In this document: in pieces, positions 1-8,212 of the stretch
Layout: each line of letters opens with the position of its first letter
Position numbering within the stretch: the first letter of the stretch is position 1
NCBI GenBank assembly: GCA_964574875.1
Contig: CAZNOX010000003.1
Span: 1-64,000, forward strand
Length of the DNA stretch: 64,000 nt
Origin: DSCS01 sp035391585
Lineage (GTDB): Bacteria > Macinerneyibacteriota > Macinerneyibacteria > Macinerneyibacteriales > DSCS01
Reading direction: 5' to 3'
Translations under genes and position numbers: made by a program
The notes under the pieces: model-generated
What the model saw: only the letters and a program-made list of their open reading frames with translations
Told to the model about the DNA's origin: nothing
Database searches by the model: none

Positions 1-26
1 TTTTTTTTATCTCCATTAAAAGACAT
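1..26 (-). CDS. Possible start of a gene after aroC (cut by window edge)
   Basis: An ATG lies five bases downstream of the aroC stop codon on the same strand and opens a frame beginning MSFNGDKK that runs off the left edge. Spacing would suit another gene of the shikimate operon, but no Shine-Dalgarno sequence is visible before it and eight codons cannot identify a product. The A-run it contains reads as T on the plus strand and should not be taken as a terminator. This is a weak call resting on position only. Confidence 0.2.
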
Positions 27-31
27 GATTG

Positions 32-994
32 TTAGCTGATAAGGTCTGCCAGGACCACCGCTGTCATGGCTTCCACGATCACCGGAACGCGGAGGGCGAA
101 GCAGGCGTCGTGGCGGCCGGTTCCCCGGAGGATATCCATCCGGCCGGTGGCCATGTTGACCGTCTCCTGCGCGCGAGGGATGGTGGGCGTGGGTTTCACC
201 GCCACACGGAAAATCAACGGGTTTCCGTTGGTGATCCCGCCGTTGATTCCCCCGGAATGGTTGGTGGCCGTGTGTCCCTCGCTGTCCGTCAGGATGTCAT
301 TGTGCTCGGACCCCTTCATCCCGGCGGAATGGAATCCGCTTCCGAATTCAATGCCTGTGATCCCGGGGATGGAAAAGAGAGCATGGGCAAGGAGAGATTC
401 CACAGAGTCGAAAAAGGGGTCTCCCAGACCTGCCGGGATCTTTTCGGCCCGGCATTCGATGATCCCCCCGATGGAATCACCCGCTTCAAGAGCCGTCCGG
501 ACAGCCGACTCGATGTCTTCGGATCCCCCGGCTTTGAGGAGACGGGCGGAGACTTCAATGGGAGTGATGATCTTTTTGGCCACAACACCGGCGGCCACCA
601 GTCCCGCGGTCAGCCGCCCGGAAAACATCCCCCCGCCCCGGGGGTCGTTATAACCCTTGTATTTGACCCGGGCAGTATAGTCGGCATGGCCCGGACGGGG
701 CATATCAGTAAAGGATCGATAATCATCAGGGTTCACGTCCCGGTTTTCAAAAAGGATCACAAGGGGGGCTCCGGTGCACCTTCCCTGATAGAGGCCGGCC
801 CTGATCAACGGACGGTCCTCTTCTTTTCGCGGTGTCGTTCCCAAGGGTCCGCTTTTGCGGCGTGCCAGGTCCTGAAAAAAGTCTTCCTGAGAGAGGGGCA
901 GTCCCGGGGGGACGCCGTCGATGACGATTCCCATGAGAGGGCCGTGGCTCTCTCCGAAGAGTGTGATACGAAAACGATGTCCGAAACTATTCAT
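32..994 (-). CDS. aroC: Chorismate synthase
   Basis: Converts 5-enolpyruvylshikimate 3-phosphate to chorismate, the last step of the shikimate pathway; the family needs reduced FMN. The 320-residue protein has the family signatures in order: GESHG at residues 14-18, RPGHAD at 100-105, DPRGGGMFSGRLTAG around 117-131, GGINGGITNG near 250 and an RHDACFALR block near 295. It is slightly shorter than the usual 350-390 residues, mainly at the C-terminus, but all core motifs are there. It is the last clear gene of the minus-strand operon and overlaps the end of aroA by 8 bases, suggesting translational coupling. Confidence 0.96.
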   Translation of the reverse strand: MNSFGHRFRITLFGESHGPLMGIVIDGVPPGLPLSQEDFFQDLARRKSGPLGTTPRKEEDRPLIRAGLYQGRCTGAPLVILFENRDVNPDDYRSFTDMPRPGHADYTARVKYKGYNDPRGGGMFSGRLTAGLVAAGVVAKKIITPIEVSARLLKAGGSEDIESAVRTALEAGDSIGGIIECRAEKIPAGLGDPFFDSVESLLAHALFSIPGITGIEFGSGFHSAGMKGSEHNDILTDSEGHTATNHSGGINGGITNGNPLIFRVAVKPTPTIPRAQETVNMATGRMDILRGTGRHDACFALRVPVIVEAMTAVVLADLIS

Positions 995-2234
995 GGATCA
1001 AACCTCCCAGTTGTCTGAAAGCATCAAAGAAAGAAGGATAGCTTTTGGAGACAGCTTCAGCGCCCCGGACCTCCACGTCCCCGGATGCCTGAGAGGCCAG
1101 GAGAGATGCAGCCATGGCGATCCGGTGATCTCCGTAAGATGAGACAGATCCCGGCCCCGGAGAAGCCCCTGTAACGGCCATGAGGTCCTCTGACCGTGTG
1201 ACAGGGATCCCCATCTCGTGTAACATGGCGTGAAGGGTGGCGCCCCGGTCACTCTCCTTCCGGGTGATCCGGGACATTCCCCTGATATGGCTTGTCCCCC
1301 GGCAACAAGAGGCCAGCACAGCCAGAGGCGGGACCAGGTCGGGGGTGTCTGTGGCATCATAGTCAAAGGCCCTGAGTTCTCCGCGGGTCACCGTCACACT
1401 TGTCTTGGTCTCTGTTATATCAGCTCCCGAAGCGCGAAGGACATCGAGAACAGATCTATCTCCCTGGAGAGATGCGGGATCCAGTCCTGAAACGGTCACC
1501 GGGCCGTGGAGAGCTCCGGCCACAAGAAGAAAAGCGCCGGCGCTCCAGTCCCCTTCGACAGTATAATCAATCGATGAAAAATGTTGATTTCCGGGGATAG
1601 AAAAGATATCGTGATCATCCCGATCCACAAGGATCCCGTGCTCTGCGAGGAATTGTAGCGTCATGTTGATATAGGGACGGCTGACAAGCCCGGGAGCTTT
1701 GATAAGAGAGGGTCCGGAAAGAGAGGGCAGGGCCATGAGCAGGCCGGTTAAAAACTGAGATGTCTCGCGCCCGTCGATCTCCACTGTCCCGGGCTGAAGG
1801 GGGCCCCTTACGGTGATAGGCGGTGTCGTGCCGGAGGCTGTGACATCCACACCTAGTTTCTCAAGAGGCTTGACCATCATCTCCATGGGGCGTTTCTTGA
1901 GTGACCCCCGGGCTGTGAGAGTAAAAGTTTCGGGAAAGAGAGAGAGGATGGGGGCCATCATCCGGAACCAGAGTGCTGATTCTCCGCAAGGCACAAGGTC
2001 CCCTTTGGGAGGATGCGGGAGAATAACCAGGTGGCCTCTCTTCTGCATGATCCCGGTTCCCAGGACTTGAAGGCTGTCACAGGCGTTGTTGACATCGTCG
2101 CATTGAGACGGGTTTCTGATGACAGCTTCTGTGCCGGATAAAAAGGCGGCTGCGAGGGCGCGCAGAGTCATGCTTTTTGAGGGGGGAGCGGCGATGGTCC
2201 CGGTTAACGGAGATGGAGAGAGTGTGAAGGTCAT
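987..2234 (-). CDS. aroA: 3-phosphoshikimate 1-carboxyvinyltransferase (EPSP synthase)
   Basis: Transfers enolpyruvate from PEP to shikimate 3-phosphate in the cytoplasm. The 415-residue length is normal. The PSKSMTLRA motif (residues 18-26) supplies the phosphate-binding Lys and Arg. The PEP/glyphosate loop reads GESALWFRMM (84-93) rather than the common LGNAGT form, so it belongs to a divergent class of the family. Later motifs GDWSAGAFLL, DTPDLVPPLAVLA, ESDR and DHRIAMA are all present. The start overlaps the aroD stop by 4 bases. Function is secure; sensitivity to glyphosate cannot be predicted from the loop alone. Confidence 0.95.
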   Translation of the reverse strand: MTFTLSPSPLTGTIAAPPSKSMTLRALAAAFLSGTEAVIRNPSQCDDVNNACDSLQVLGTGIMQKRGHLVILPHPPKGDLVPCGESALWFRMMAPILSLFPETFTLTARGSLKKRPMEMMVKPLEKLGVDVTASGTTPPITVRGPLQPGTVEIDGRETSQFLTGLLMALPSLSGPSLIKAPGLVSRPYINMTLQFLAEHGILVDRDDHDIFSIPGNQHFSSIDYTVEGDWSAGAFLLVAGALHGPVTVSGLDPASLQGDRSVLDVLRASGADITETKTSVTVTRGELRAFDYDATDTPDLVPPLAVLASCCRGTSHIRGMSRITRKESDRGATLHAMLHEMGIPVTRSEDLMAVTGASPGPGSVSSYGDHRIAMAASLLASQASGDVEVRGAEAVSKSYPSFFDAFRQLGGLIHE

Positions 2235-2896
2235 GGCCGGTCCCCTTTCCCGGGGTCATTCATCTCCAACAGGGAAAAAAGGGTTTCCATCCGGGAGACC
2301 GTGAGCTGTCCCGGCGCGGTTCCGCTTGAGTCATCGGCAGCGGCATAAGTGAAGGGTGCGCCCAGAAGAGGGGCGCCGATACGCGAGAGGATCCCCCGGG
2401 GCCCCATGGAGAGAAGGATCAGGGAAGACCCGGAGAGACGAGGGTGGCTGTAAAAGGAGAGGAGACGCAGCATATCGGCGCTGCTGTGAGCATAAGCAGC
2501 CATCTTGATGATATCAGGGCACCTTCTTTTCATGACGAGGAGAGTCTGTTCCAACTCAGAGGCCGGGGGTGTCTTGTCAAAATCATGGAAAGAAAGGATC
2601 AGACGGCTGTCCGAGTCCTGAACCGTTGAGATGAAGTCCGAAGGGTCAGTGATATCGATATCAGCAGCCCAGGCGCCGCTTTCCAAAGCCTGCTTCAGTC
2701 TTTGAAGGCGTGTGGTGTCAGACACGGAATCTCTTTTGCGGTAAGTTGCGATGAGTCCGGGATGGGATGAAAAGATCCTGGCGGTTTCGTCAGGAGTCAA
2801 CGTGAGAAGATCAAGCCGGATCTCTGCCAGAGAAAACCGGGGGAGAAGGGAGAGGATCTCTGAAAAGGATTTACGGGCGATGACGGCACAGATCAT
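2231..2896 (-). CDS. aroD: Type I 3-dehydroquinate dehydratase
   Basis: Dehydrates 3-dehydroquinate to 3-dehydroshikimate through a Schiff base. I place the start at the internal ATG (MICAVIARKSF), which has AGGAT a few bases upstream; a longer frame upstream would run well inside aroB. The resulting 221 residues match the short type I enzymes. Key residues are visible: ExRxD at 25-29, the catalytic His in LSFHDFD (H104), the Schiff-base Lys in IIKMAAYA (K131) and the substrate-binding Arg in GILSRIG (about R172). It overlaps the end of aroB by 26 bases and the start of aroA by 4. Confidence 0.93.
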   Translation of the reverse strand: MICAVIARKSFSEILSLLPRFSLAEIRLDLLTLTPDETARIFSSHPGLIATYRKRDSVSDTTRLQRLKQALESGAWAADIDITDPSDFISTVQDSDSRLILSFHDFDKTPPASELEQTLLVMKRRCPDIIKMAAYAHSSADMLRLLSFYSHPRLSGSSLILLSMGPRGILSRIGAPLLGAPFTYAAADDSSGTAPGQLTVSRMETLFSLLEMNDPGKGDRP

Positions 2897-3920
2897 AGAG
2901 ATCCTTTCTGATCCCGTTAAGAGAGAGGGGATAGAGAGCGGCCTGTCCCAGAGCTTTAAGAAGAACAACGTCGATGAAGTCACCCCGCTTCTTTTTGTCA
3001 TGGACAAGAGTCTTGTAGACAAGGTCGGGTTTCAGAACACGAGCTGTGGGGAGACGGTAACGCTTGAGCAGGTCTTCTAAACGGAGAGCATCTTCACGGG
3101 GCAGAGAGGAATACTTTTCGGAGAGGTGTGCAGCAAAAACCATGCCCAGGGAGACAGCTTCTCCATGGGTGAGCTTGTAGGCGCGTTCCATGGCATGTCC
3201 GAAAGTGTGTCCGAAGTTGAGCAGCTTGCGCACGCCTTTTTCATTTTGGTCTTTCATGACAAGGTCAGCCTTGACCCGCACAGAATCGGAGATCAGGCGG
3301 TTGAGCAGAGCCGTATCTTTTCGGAAGATCCCGGGCGTGTGTTCTTCCAAAAGGTGAAGATAAGGCGGAGATGAGATCGCGGCGTGTTTGATGATCTCTG
3401 CAAATCCCGATATCCATTCTCGTTCAGGCAGGGTCGAGAAAAAGGAGAAGTCCCAGAGGATAAAGTCGGGCTGCCGGACGGTGCCGACACAGTTTTTGAT
3501 TTGGCCGACATTGTATCCGTTTTTTCCACCGATGGCCGCATCCACAGAAGCCAGGAGAGTCGTGGGGACAAATCCGAAAGAGACTCCCCTGTGAAAGGTC
3601 GCTCCGGCAAATCCCGTCAGGTCGGTGACACTTCCTCCGCCCACACCCACAAGAAAGGTGGAGCGGTCAGCGCCCATATCCAGAAGAGCCTTGTAGAGCT
3701 TTTTGACGCTTGAAAGATCTTTATGAGCATCTCCGGGAGGAAGGACAATGGTCCGGGACGGTGGGAAAAGGTGGGGATAGAGCCTGCTAATGGTCCTGTC
3801 GGTGATGAAAACAAGAGGATGATCAGGAAGAAGAGAATCAAGAGAGGAAAAGGGGGTGTTGAACAAGAGGCGGGTCACCGAGCCGTCTGGGAAAAGAAGG
3901 TCCGGAGACATGATCCTCAC
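2871..3920 (-). CDS. aroB: 3-dehydroquinate synthase
   Basis: Cyclises DAHP to 3-dehydroquinate using NAD and a divalent metal. The 349-residue protein shows the glycine-rich NAD region GVGGGSVTDLTGF (92-104), the FVPTTLLASVDAAIGGKNG segment (117-134), and the metal ligands E175 in GFAEIIKHA, H238 in LNFGHTFGHA and H252 in THGEAV. The variant GGGSVTD replaces the more usual GGGVVGD. Its start overlaps the aroF stop by 4 bases (ATGA type), so the two first steps of the pathway are translationally coupled. Confidence 0.96.
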   Translation of the reverse strand: MRIMSPDLLFPDGSVTRLLFNTPFSSLDSLLPDHPLVFITDRTISRLYPHLFPPSRTIVLPPGDAHKDLSSVKKLYKALLDMGADRSTFLVGVGGGSVTDLTGFAGATFHRGVSFGFVPTTLLASVDAAIGGKNGYNVGQIKNCVGTVRQPDFILWDFSFFSTLPEREWISGFAEIIKHAAISSPPYLHLLEEHTPGIFRKDTALLNRLISDSVRVKADLVMKDQNEKGVRKLLNFGHTFGHAMERAYKLTHGEAVSLGMVFAAHLSEKYSSLPREDALRLEDLLKRYRLPTARVLKPDLVYKTLVHDKKKRGDFIDVVLLKALGQAALYPLSLNGIRKDLYDLCRHRP

Positions 3921-4741
3921 TCCCCTGTCTTCGGTGTCTGGAAAAAACGGGAAAGATCCAGGATCTCCCTGGCCGTTTTCTGGAAAAGAGAGGGGGACAG
4001 GGCCTGTTCCTTATCACTCACCGATTCTTCGGGCCTGTAATGGACTTCTAAGATCAAGCCGTCAGCTCCGGCGGCGACGGCAGCCAGAGACATGGGCGGG
4101 ACAAGTGAGGCCCGGCCTGTCCCGTGTGAGGGATCGACGATGACGGGTAAGTGGGTGATCTCTTTCAAAGACGGGATGGCACTGAGGTCCAGAGTATTGC
4201 GAGTATAGGATTCAAATGTCCGGATACCGCGTTCACAGAGGATGACGTGGGGATTGCCTTCTGCCAGGATATACTCGGCGCTGAAGAGAAGTTCTTCCAT
4301 GGTGGCATTGTTTCCTCTTTTGAGAAGAACAGGACGGTGGCACTTCCCGGTTTCCTGAAGCAGGGGATAGTTCTGCATGTTGCGGGCTCCGATCTGGAGG
4401 ATATCGGCGATTTCGGCGACCCGGGAGACATGGCGGGGATCCATGACCTCGGTCACGACGAAGAGGCCTGTCTCACGGCGGACCCGGGCTAAAATGTCCA
4501 GAGCCTCTTCTCCGAGTCCCTGGAATGAGTAAGGGGATGTGCGAGGCTTATAGGCTCCTCCTCGGAAAAAAAGAGCCCCTTCGGATTTGACAAGACGAGC
4601 CGTGGCCAGGGCCTGGTCTTCACTTTCAATACTGCAAGGCCCTGCGATCAGAGCGAAATCGCGTCCGATGGCCGTCTCTCCTAAGGGGATCAGTGTTTTG
4701 TGGCCCGGATGTTGTCTGACAGTGAGCTTCAGCCCTTCCAT
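3917..4741 (-). CDS. aroF: 3-deoxy-7-phosphoheptulonate synthase (DAHP synthase, KDPG-type I-beta)
   Basis: Condenses PEP and erythrose 4-phosphate, the first step of aromatic biosynthesis. The 274 residues contain the I-beta motifs PCSIES (35-40), RGGAYKPRTSPYSFQG (about 60-75), IGARNMQN, LLKRG and DPSHGTG. There is room for only about 25 residues before the barrel, so the N-terminal ferredoxin-like regulatory domain of the Thermotoga-type enzyme and the chorismate mutase fusion of Bacillus-type enzymes are both absent. Allosteric control by these routes is therefore unlikely. It is the first gene of the aro operon. Confidence 0.94.
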   Translation of the reverse strand: MEGLKLTVRQHPGHKTLIPLGETAIGRDFALIAGPCSIESEDQALATARLVKSEGALFFRGGAYKPRTSPYSFQGLGEEALDILARVRRETGLFVVTEVMDPRHVSRVAEIADILQIGARNMQNYPLLQETGKCHRPVLLKRGNNATMEELLFSAEYILAEGNPHVILCERGIRTFESYTRNTLDLSAIPSLKEITHLPVIVDPSHGTGRASLVPPMSLAAVAAGADGLILEVHYRPEESVSDKEQALSPSLFQKTAREILDLSRFFQTPKTGE

Positions 4742-4767
4742 AAGATCGTCCTCTCCTCTTTCCCTCT

Positions 4768-4794
4768 ATTGTAAAGCGAAACTCCTGTTTTCAA
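4768..4794 (-). promoter_or_regulatory. Probable promoter of the aro operon
   Basis: On the minus strand TTGAAA and TACAAT are separated by 15 bases, about 27 bases before the aroF ATG, which is preceded by an AGGAG-like site (GAGGAG). No attenuator leader rich in aromatic codons is visible between promoter and gene. Confidence 0.5.
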
Positions 4795-4819
4795 AACACT
4801 TTTCTCCATAAAAAGGGGA

Positions 4820-5773
4820 TCATGATCTTTTGACGGATGATTTCAGTTTGCGGATGTAAAAGAGATGGCCCTGAAAAGAGGTCCTGACCAGGAGGCCTTT
4901 CCGGACGAGCTCGTCCACCTGGGTGAAGGATTCACCCGAGTTCCGGACCATGGCCGTGACCGCCTCTTCCCGCATGGGGTGGACGGAGGTGATACTCAAA
5001 AGATCTTCAGCAAGATCTCCGGTATGAGCAAAGGCATCACCTTCATAGCCGATGAGATATTCACAGGGAAGGCCGGCTTCGGAAAAAATATGGAAGGCTT
5101 CATTAATAACGGTTTCGTCAGGAGGGACGACCCAGTTTTCAGCCGGGGGACGGGTGGGGATACTGAGATAGCTGATCGAGGGCTTGAGAAGAGACAGAAA
5201 CGAGGCTGTCTCCCGGAGCTCTTCTGATGAGTCATTCAATCCTCTGACAAGCATGGTCTCGGTGGCCAGCGTCCCGTTAAACTCACGGCTGAAGAGCAGG
5301 AGCCCCTCTTTGATTTTTTCATAGTCAAGAGATTTCAAAGGGCGGTCGATTTTGCGCCATAAGCTTTCAGAAGCGGCATCGACCTTCACCGAGACCCATG
5401 AGGCCTTGAGGAGGTCTGCCCGGACATCAGCTCTGTGGATGAGGGTGCTGTTGGTAATAACCGCTGTCTTGATCCCTGTGGTGTTTAACCCTTCGAGAAG
5501 CCGGCCGAGTTGACTATCCAAAGTGGGTTCTCCGTCTGGAACCACTGTAAGGTAATCAATAGATTCGTGTTTGGCTCGTGAGACTTCGATCCTGGCCTTG
5601 GTTTCCTGAATGAGTTCCTCCGGGAGGAAAAACCTCTGTCGCTCTGAGGTCATTTTCAACGAACGCCCTAACTGGCAATAGACACAGGAGAGTGTGCAGA
5701 TCTTGGGGGGGATATTATTGATGCCGAGACTTCGGCCTAAACGGCGGGACGGGACGGGGCCGAAAACATTCAT
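4820..5773 (-). CDS. Radical SAM protein (COG0731-like)
   Basis: A 317-residue radical SAM enzyme. The [4Fe-4S]-binding motif CxxxCxxC is C26, C30 and C33 (CTLSCVYC), preceded by FGPVPSRRLGRSLGINN, which is typical of a widespread stand-alone family related to the TYW1 group. PDGEPTLD near residue 80 is the glycine-rich SAM loop. About 60 residues at the C-terminus look like a winged-helix-type domain (MREEAVTAMV ... VDELVRKGLLV). The substrate is unknown. It follows the CGGC protein by 9 bases, so the two are probably co-transcribed, and may read through into aroF. Confidence 0.82.
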   Translation of the reverse strand: MNVFGPVPSRRLGRSLGINNIPPKICTLSCVYCQLGRSLKMTSERQRFFLPEELIQETKARIEVSRAKHESIDYLTVVPDGEPTLDSQLGRLLEGLNTTGIKTAVITNSTLIHRADVRADLLKASWVSVKVDAASESLWRKIDRPLKSLDYEKIKEGLLLFSREFNGTLATETMLVRGLNDSSEELRETASFLSLLKPSISYLSIPTRPPAENWVVPPDETVINEAFHIFSEAGLPCEYLIGYEGDAFAHTGDLAEDLLSITSVHPMREEAVTAMVRNSGESFTQVDELVRKGLLVRTSFQGHLFYIRKLKSSVKRS

Positions 5774-5782
5774 CTGAACATC

Positions 5783-6220
5783 TCAATCGTAGGCCAGGCG
5801 TGTCTTTTCATCGCTCAGGGTGGGGGCGATAAGGCTTTCCCACTCTTTTCCCTTCCATGTCCCAAGAGCCGAATGGGTCGTGTAATATTTTTGGGGAATA
5901 GGATGAGTTCCGACGATCACGGGGATCTTGTATTTTTCTTCAATAAAAGACTGAAAGGCTTTGATCCGGGGGCAGGGAGGATAACCGACGATTAACCCCG
6001 TGGCCAGATGGATGGCTTCAGCGCCGTTTTTGATCATCTCGGCCGGGGCATACTCCACGTTGCCTCCGGGACAGCCTCCGCAAGTGGTGTAGCCCACGAT
6101 TTCCAGGTCTTGATCTGCAGGGTAGATGCTGAACGCTCCCTCGCGCATCCGGGCGGAACGAAAGCATTTTCCCCCGGCGCAACTCTTGTACCTGTGACAG
6201 ATGATAATTCCGATCTTCAT
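5783..6220 (-). CDS. CGGC-domain protein
   Basis: A 145-residue protein with several cysteines: C14 and C19 in KSCAGGKC, the defining C47-G-G-C50 (TTCGGCPGGN) and a later PPCP. CGGC-domain proteins are found mostly in anaerobes and are thought to bind metal or an iron-sulfur cluster; the biochemical role is not established. The conserved C-terminal GTHPIPQKYY segment is also typical. It lies directly upstream of a radical SAM gene behind a good promoter, so the two may work together. Confidence 0.8.
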   Translation of the reverse strand: MKIGIIICHRYKSCAGGKCFRSARMREGAFSIYPADQDLEIVGYTTCGGCPGGNVEYAPAEMIKNGAEAIHLATGLIVGYPPCPRIKAFQSFIEEKYKIPVIVGTHPIPQKYYTTHSALGTWKGKEWESLIAPTLSDEKTRLAYD

Positions 6221-6260
6221 GGCGCCTCCTCGTAAATGTTTTCCAAGGCTAATTTATCTG

Positions 6261-6288
6261 ACTATATCACTCGTCGGGCTCTTGTCAA
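6261..6288 (-). promoter_or_regulatory. Sigma-70 promoter of the CGGC/radical SAM genes
   Basis: On the minus strand TTGACA (6283-6288) and TATAGT (6261-6266) are separated by 16 bases, about 40 bases before the CGGC gene. The -35 is a perfect consensus. Confidence 0.65.
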
Positions 6289-6345
6289 GAGAAGCGGGGT
6301 GAAACATCATGGCCCCGTGGTGTATCATGTAGGGAAGGAGGATGC

Positions 6346-6798
6346 ATGGAAAAAAAGGTGAGTGTCGTCCCGATCACCCGGGACAATTGGCGGGAGATGG
6401 CCGCACTGGATATCAGAAAAGAACAGGAACGGTTTCTGGCCCCTCATATGGGCCTCTATCTTCTGGCCCGGCATTATGCCGAACCGGAATGGGAGATCTT
6501 TGCGTTGTCCTCTGAAACGCATCTCATCGGCGGGTTTTCGCTGCGGCTCTTTGAGGAACAGCCTCTCCGGTGCGGACTGGAACGATTCTTTATCCATGCT
6601 CCGTTCCAGAACAGGGGGTGGGGCGCTCTTTCCCTGAAAGCCATCATCTCATTTGTGCAAAAGACTTTTCCCGAAGCCCAAGTCATGGACCTCACAGTCA
6701 CGCCGGACAACGAACGGGCCCTCTCCCTCTACACCAGGTTTGGTTTTCGTACCACAGCAATCAAGGAGGGGTTGGTCTGGATGGACTATTCCCTCTGA
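6346..6798 (+). CDS. GNAT-family N-acetyltransferase
   Basis: A 150-residue single-domain acetyltransferase. FFIHAPFQNRGWGALSLKAI around residues 82-101 corresponds to the acetyl-CoA pyrophosphate-binding motif A (Q/RxxGxG/A), followed by the DLTVTPDNERALSLYTRFGF block of motif B, as in RimI-like proteins. The acceptor is unknown. The start has GGAAGGAGG just upstream. The 3' end overlaps the convergent thiC gene by 13 bases. Confidence 0.82.
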   Translation: MEKKVSVVPITRDNWREMAALDIRKEQERFLAPHMGLYLLARHYAEPEWEIFALSSETHLIGGFSLRLFEEQPLRCGLERFFIHAPFQNRGWGALSLKAIISFVQKTFPEAQVMDLTVTPDNERALSLYTRFGFRTTAIKEGLVWMDYSL

Positions 6799-8060
6799 TC
6801 CCGCGCGGGATCAAGCATCTTCAGGGCGCAGAAATCTCCGCACATGGAGCACTCCTCTTTCTGAACATGGGTGCTGTGCTCCCGGGTGATCCTGGGTTTG
6901 ACAGGATCCAGGGCCAGTTCGAACATCCCGTTCCAGTCAAAGGCGTGACGCCTCCGAGACATGAGGACTTCACGTTCCAGGGCTCGGGGGCGGCCCAGGG
7001 CCACATCGGCTGTCCGGGCAGCGATCTTAGAAGCGATGACCCCTTCACGCACATCTTCGGGGGAGGGAAGGCGCAGGTGCTCTGCAGGAGTGACATAACA
7101 GAGAAAAGAGGCGCCGTAGGTGGCGGCCAGGGCTCCGCCTATGGCACCGACAATGTGATCATAGCCGGGGGCGCTGTCGATGGTCAGAGGCCCGAGGACA
7201 TAGAAGGGCGCCCCGTGACACCACTCGTTTTGAAGCTCCATGTTTCTGCGGATATCCTGCAAAGGGACATGTCCCGGCCCCTCCACCATGACCTGGACTC
7301 CGTTTTCCCGTGCACGCAGGACCAGCTCCCCCAGGACTTTCAGTTCATGAAGCTGGGCTCCATCCGTGGCATCTGCGATGGCTCCGGGACGAAGCCCGTC
7401 CCCCAGGCTTAAAGTCATGTCGTGGGAGCGTGCGATCTCGCAGAGTTCGTCAAAATGGGTATAAAGAGGATTTTCCTTATTATTGACCTTCATCCATCTG
7501 GCCAGAAAGGAGCCCCCGCGGCTCACAATGCCCATGATGCGCTTCTCCGCGAGAGGCAACGCTTCTTTTTTGATTCCGCAATGGACAGTAATGAAGTCGA
7601 CTCCCTGCCGTCCCTGGTTGTCAATGGTCTCTAAAATCATCTGCGGCGTAATGGACGAGGGATCTTCAGCATATTCTGTGAGGACCTGATAGATGGGGAC
7701 AGTGCCCACCATGAGGGAAGTGGACTCGATCACCGTCTGCCTGATCTTGTCCAGGTCTCCGGCGATACTCAGATCCATGAGGGATTCAGCTTTCAGGGAT
7801 TCGATAAGACGGATCTTTTCCAATTCGGTGCTGATATCACTGTTTTGGGGAGATGTCCCGATGTTGGCATTGACTTTGATGCGCAAGGGGGAGCCGATCC
7901 CTGCAGGATGCAGCTTATGATGATGAGGGTTGGCCGGGATGACCACACGCCCTTCACTCACCCAGAGGCGGATCTTTTCGGGAGAAACCCCTTCTTCTGC
8001 AGCAACGATTTCCATCTCTTGTGTGATGAGTCCCTTGTGGGCGGATTCGAACTGTGTCAT
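6786..8060 (-). CDS. thiC: Phosphomethylpyrimidine synthase ThiC
   Basis: Radical SAM enzyme that rearranges aminoimidazole ribotide to HMP phosphate, the pyrimidine half of thiamine. I use the internal ATG (MTQFESAHKGLI), giving 424 residues, the length of short ThiC forms; the upstream in-frame ATG falls in the riboswitch expression platform. Conserved blocks include NANIGTS, SLMDLSIAGDL, DFITVHCGI, LSLGDGLRPG, VMVEGPGHVP and the C-terminal CSMCGDFC cluster motif (CxxCxxxxC). It is the only thiamine gene in the window and is preceded by a TPP riboswitch. Confidence 0.96.
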   Translation of the reverse strand: MTQFESAHKGLITQEMEIVAAEEGVSPEKIRLWVSEGRVVIPANPHHHKLHPAGIGSPLRIKVNANIGTSPQNSDISTELEKIRLIESLKAESLMDLSIAGDLDKIRQTVIESTSLMVGTVPIYQVLTEYAEDPSSITPQMILETIDNQGRQGVDFITVHCGIKKEALPLAEKRIMGIVSRGGSFLARWMKVNNKENPLYTHFDELCEIARSHDMTLSLGDGLRPGAIADATDGAQLHELKVLGELVLRARENGVQVMVEGPGHVPLQDIRRNMELQNEWCHGAPFYVLGPLTIDSAPGYDHIVGAIGGALAATYGASFLCYVTPAEHLRLPSPEDVREGVIASKIAARTADVALGRPRALEREVLMSRRRHAFDWNGMFELALDPVKPRITREHSTHVQKEECSMCGDFCALKMLDPARDQRE

Positions 8061-8111
8061 TGTCTCTCCATCCTTTCTTTTTTGCAGAGATGGAGAAGAT
8101 GATATCAAAAG

Positions 8112-8207
8112 AGCTCCCTACGACAGTGCGAACTGTATCAGGTTCAAAGGGTATGATCTCAGGTATTTCTACCACCCCTGCACGGATACCTTACCAAAAG
8201 GAGGGGC
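8112..8207 (-). promoter_or_regulatory. TPP riboswitch (thi box)
   Basis: Reading the minus strand there is AGGGGTGGTAGAAATACC, then TGAGAT, ACCCTTTGAACCTGAT and CGTAGGGA, the conserved TPP aptamer core in the right order. P3 is very short: GGTA-GAAA-TACC with a tetraloop. The P1 closing helix looks weak in my hand-fold (about three pairs with a mismatch). The aptamer ends about 50 bases before the thiC start, and begins directly after the stop codon of the upstream MFS gene (8213), so it must control thiC in read-through or from an internal promoter. Confidence 0.93.
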
Positions 8208-8212
8208 GTGTG

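Noticed and set aside
1..31. T-run at the left edge as terminator of a plus-strand gene or of aroC
   Set aside because: On the aroC strand it reads as A, not T, and no hairpin precedes it.
32..994. Truncated aroC
   Set aside because: Although 30-70 residues shorter than many homologs, all catalytic and FMN motifs are present, so it is taken as complete.
29..1018. Open frame of 329 codons on the plus strand opposite aroC
   Set aside because: It is the complement of a strongly conserved gene in GC-rich DNA; it has no recognisable domain and no ribosome binding site, and the codon pattern is what an antisense frame gives.
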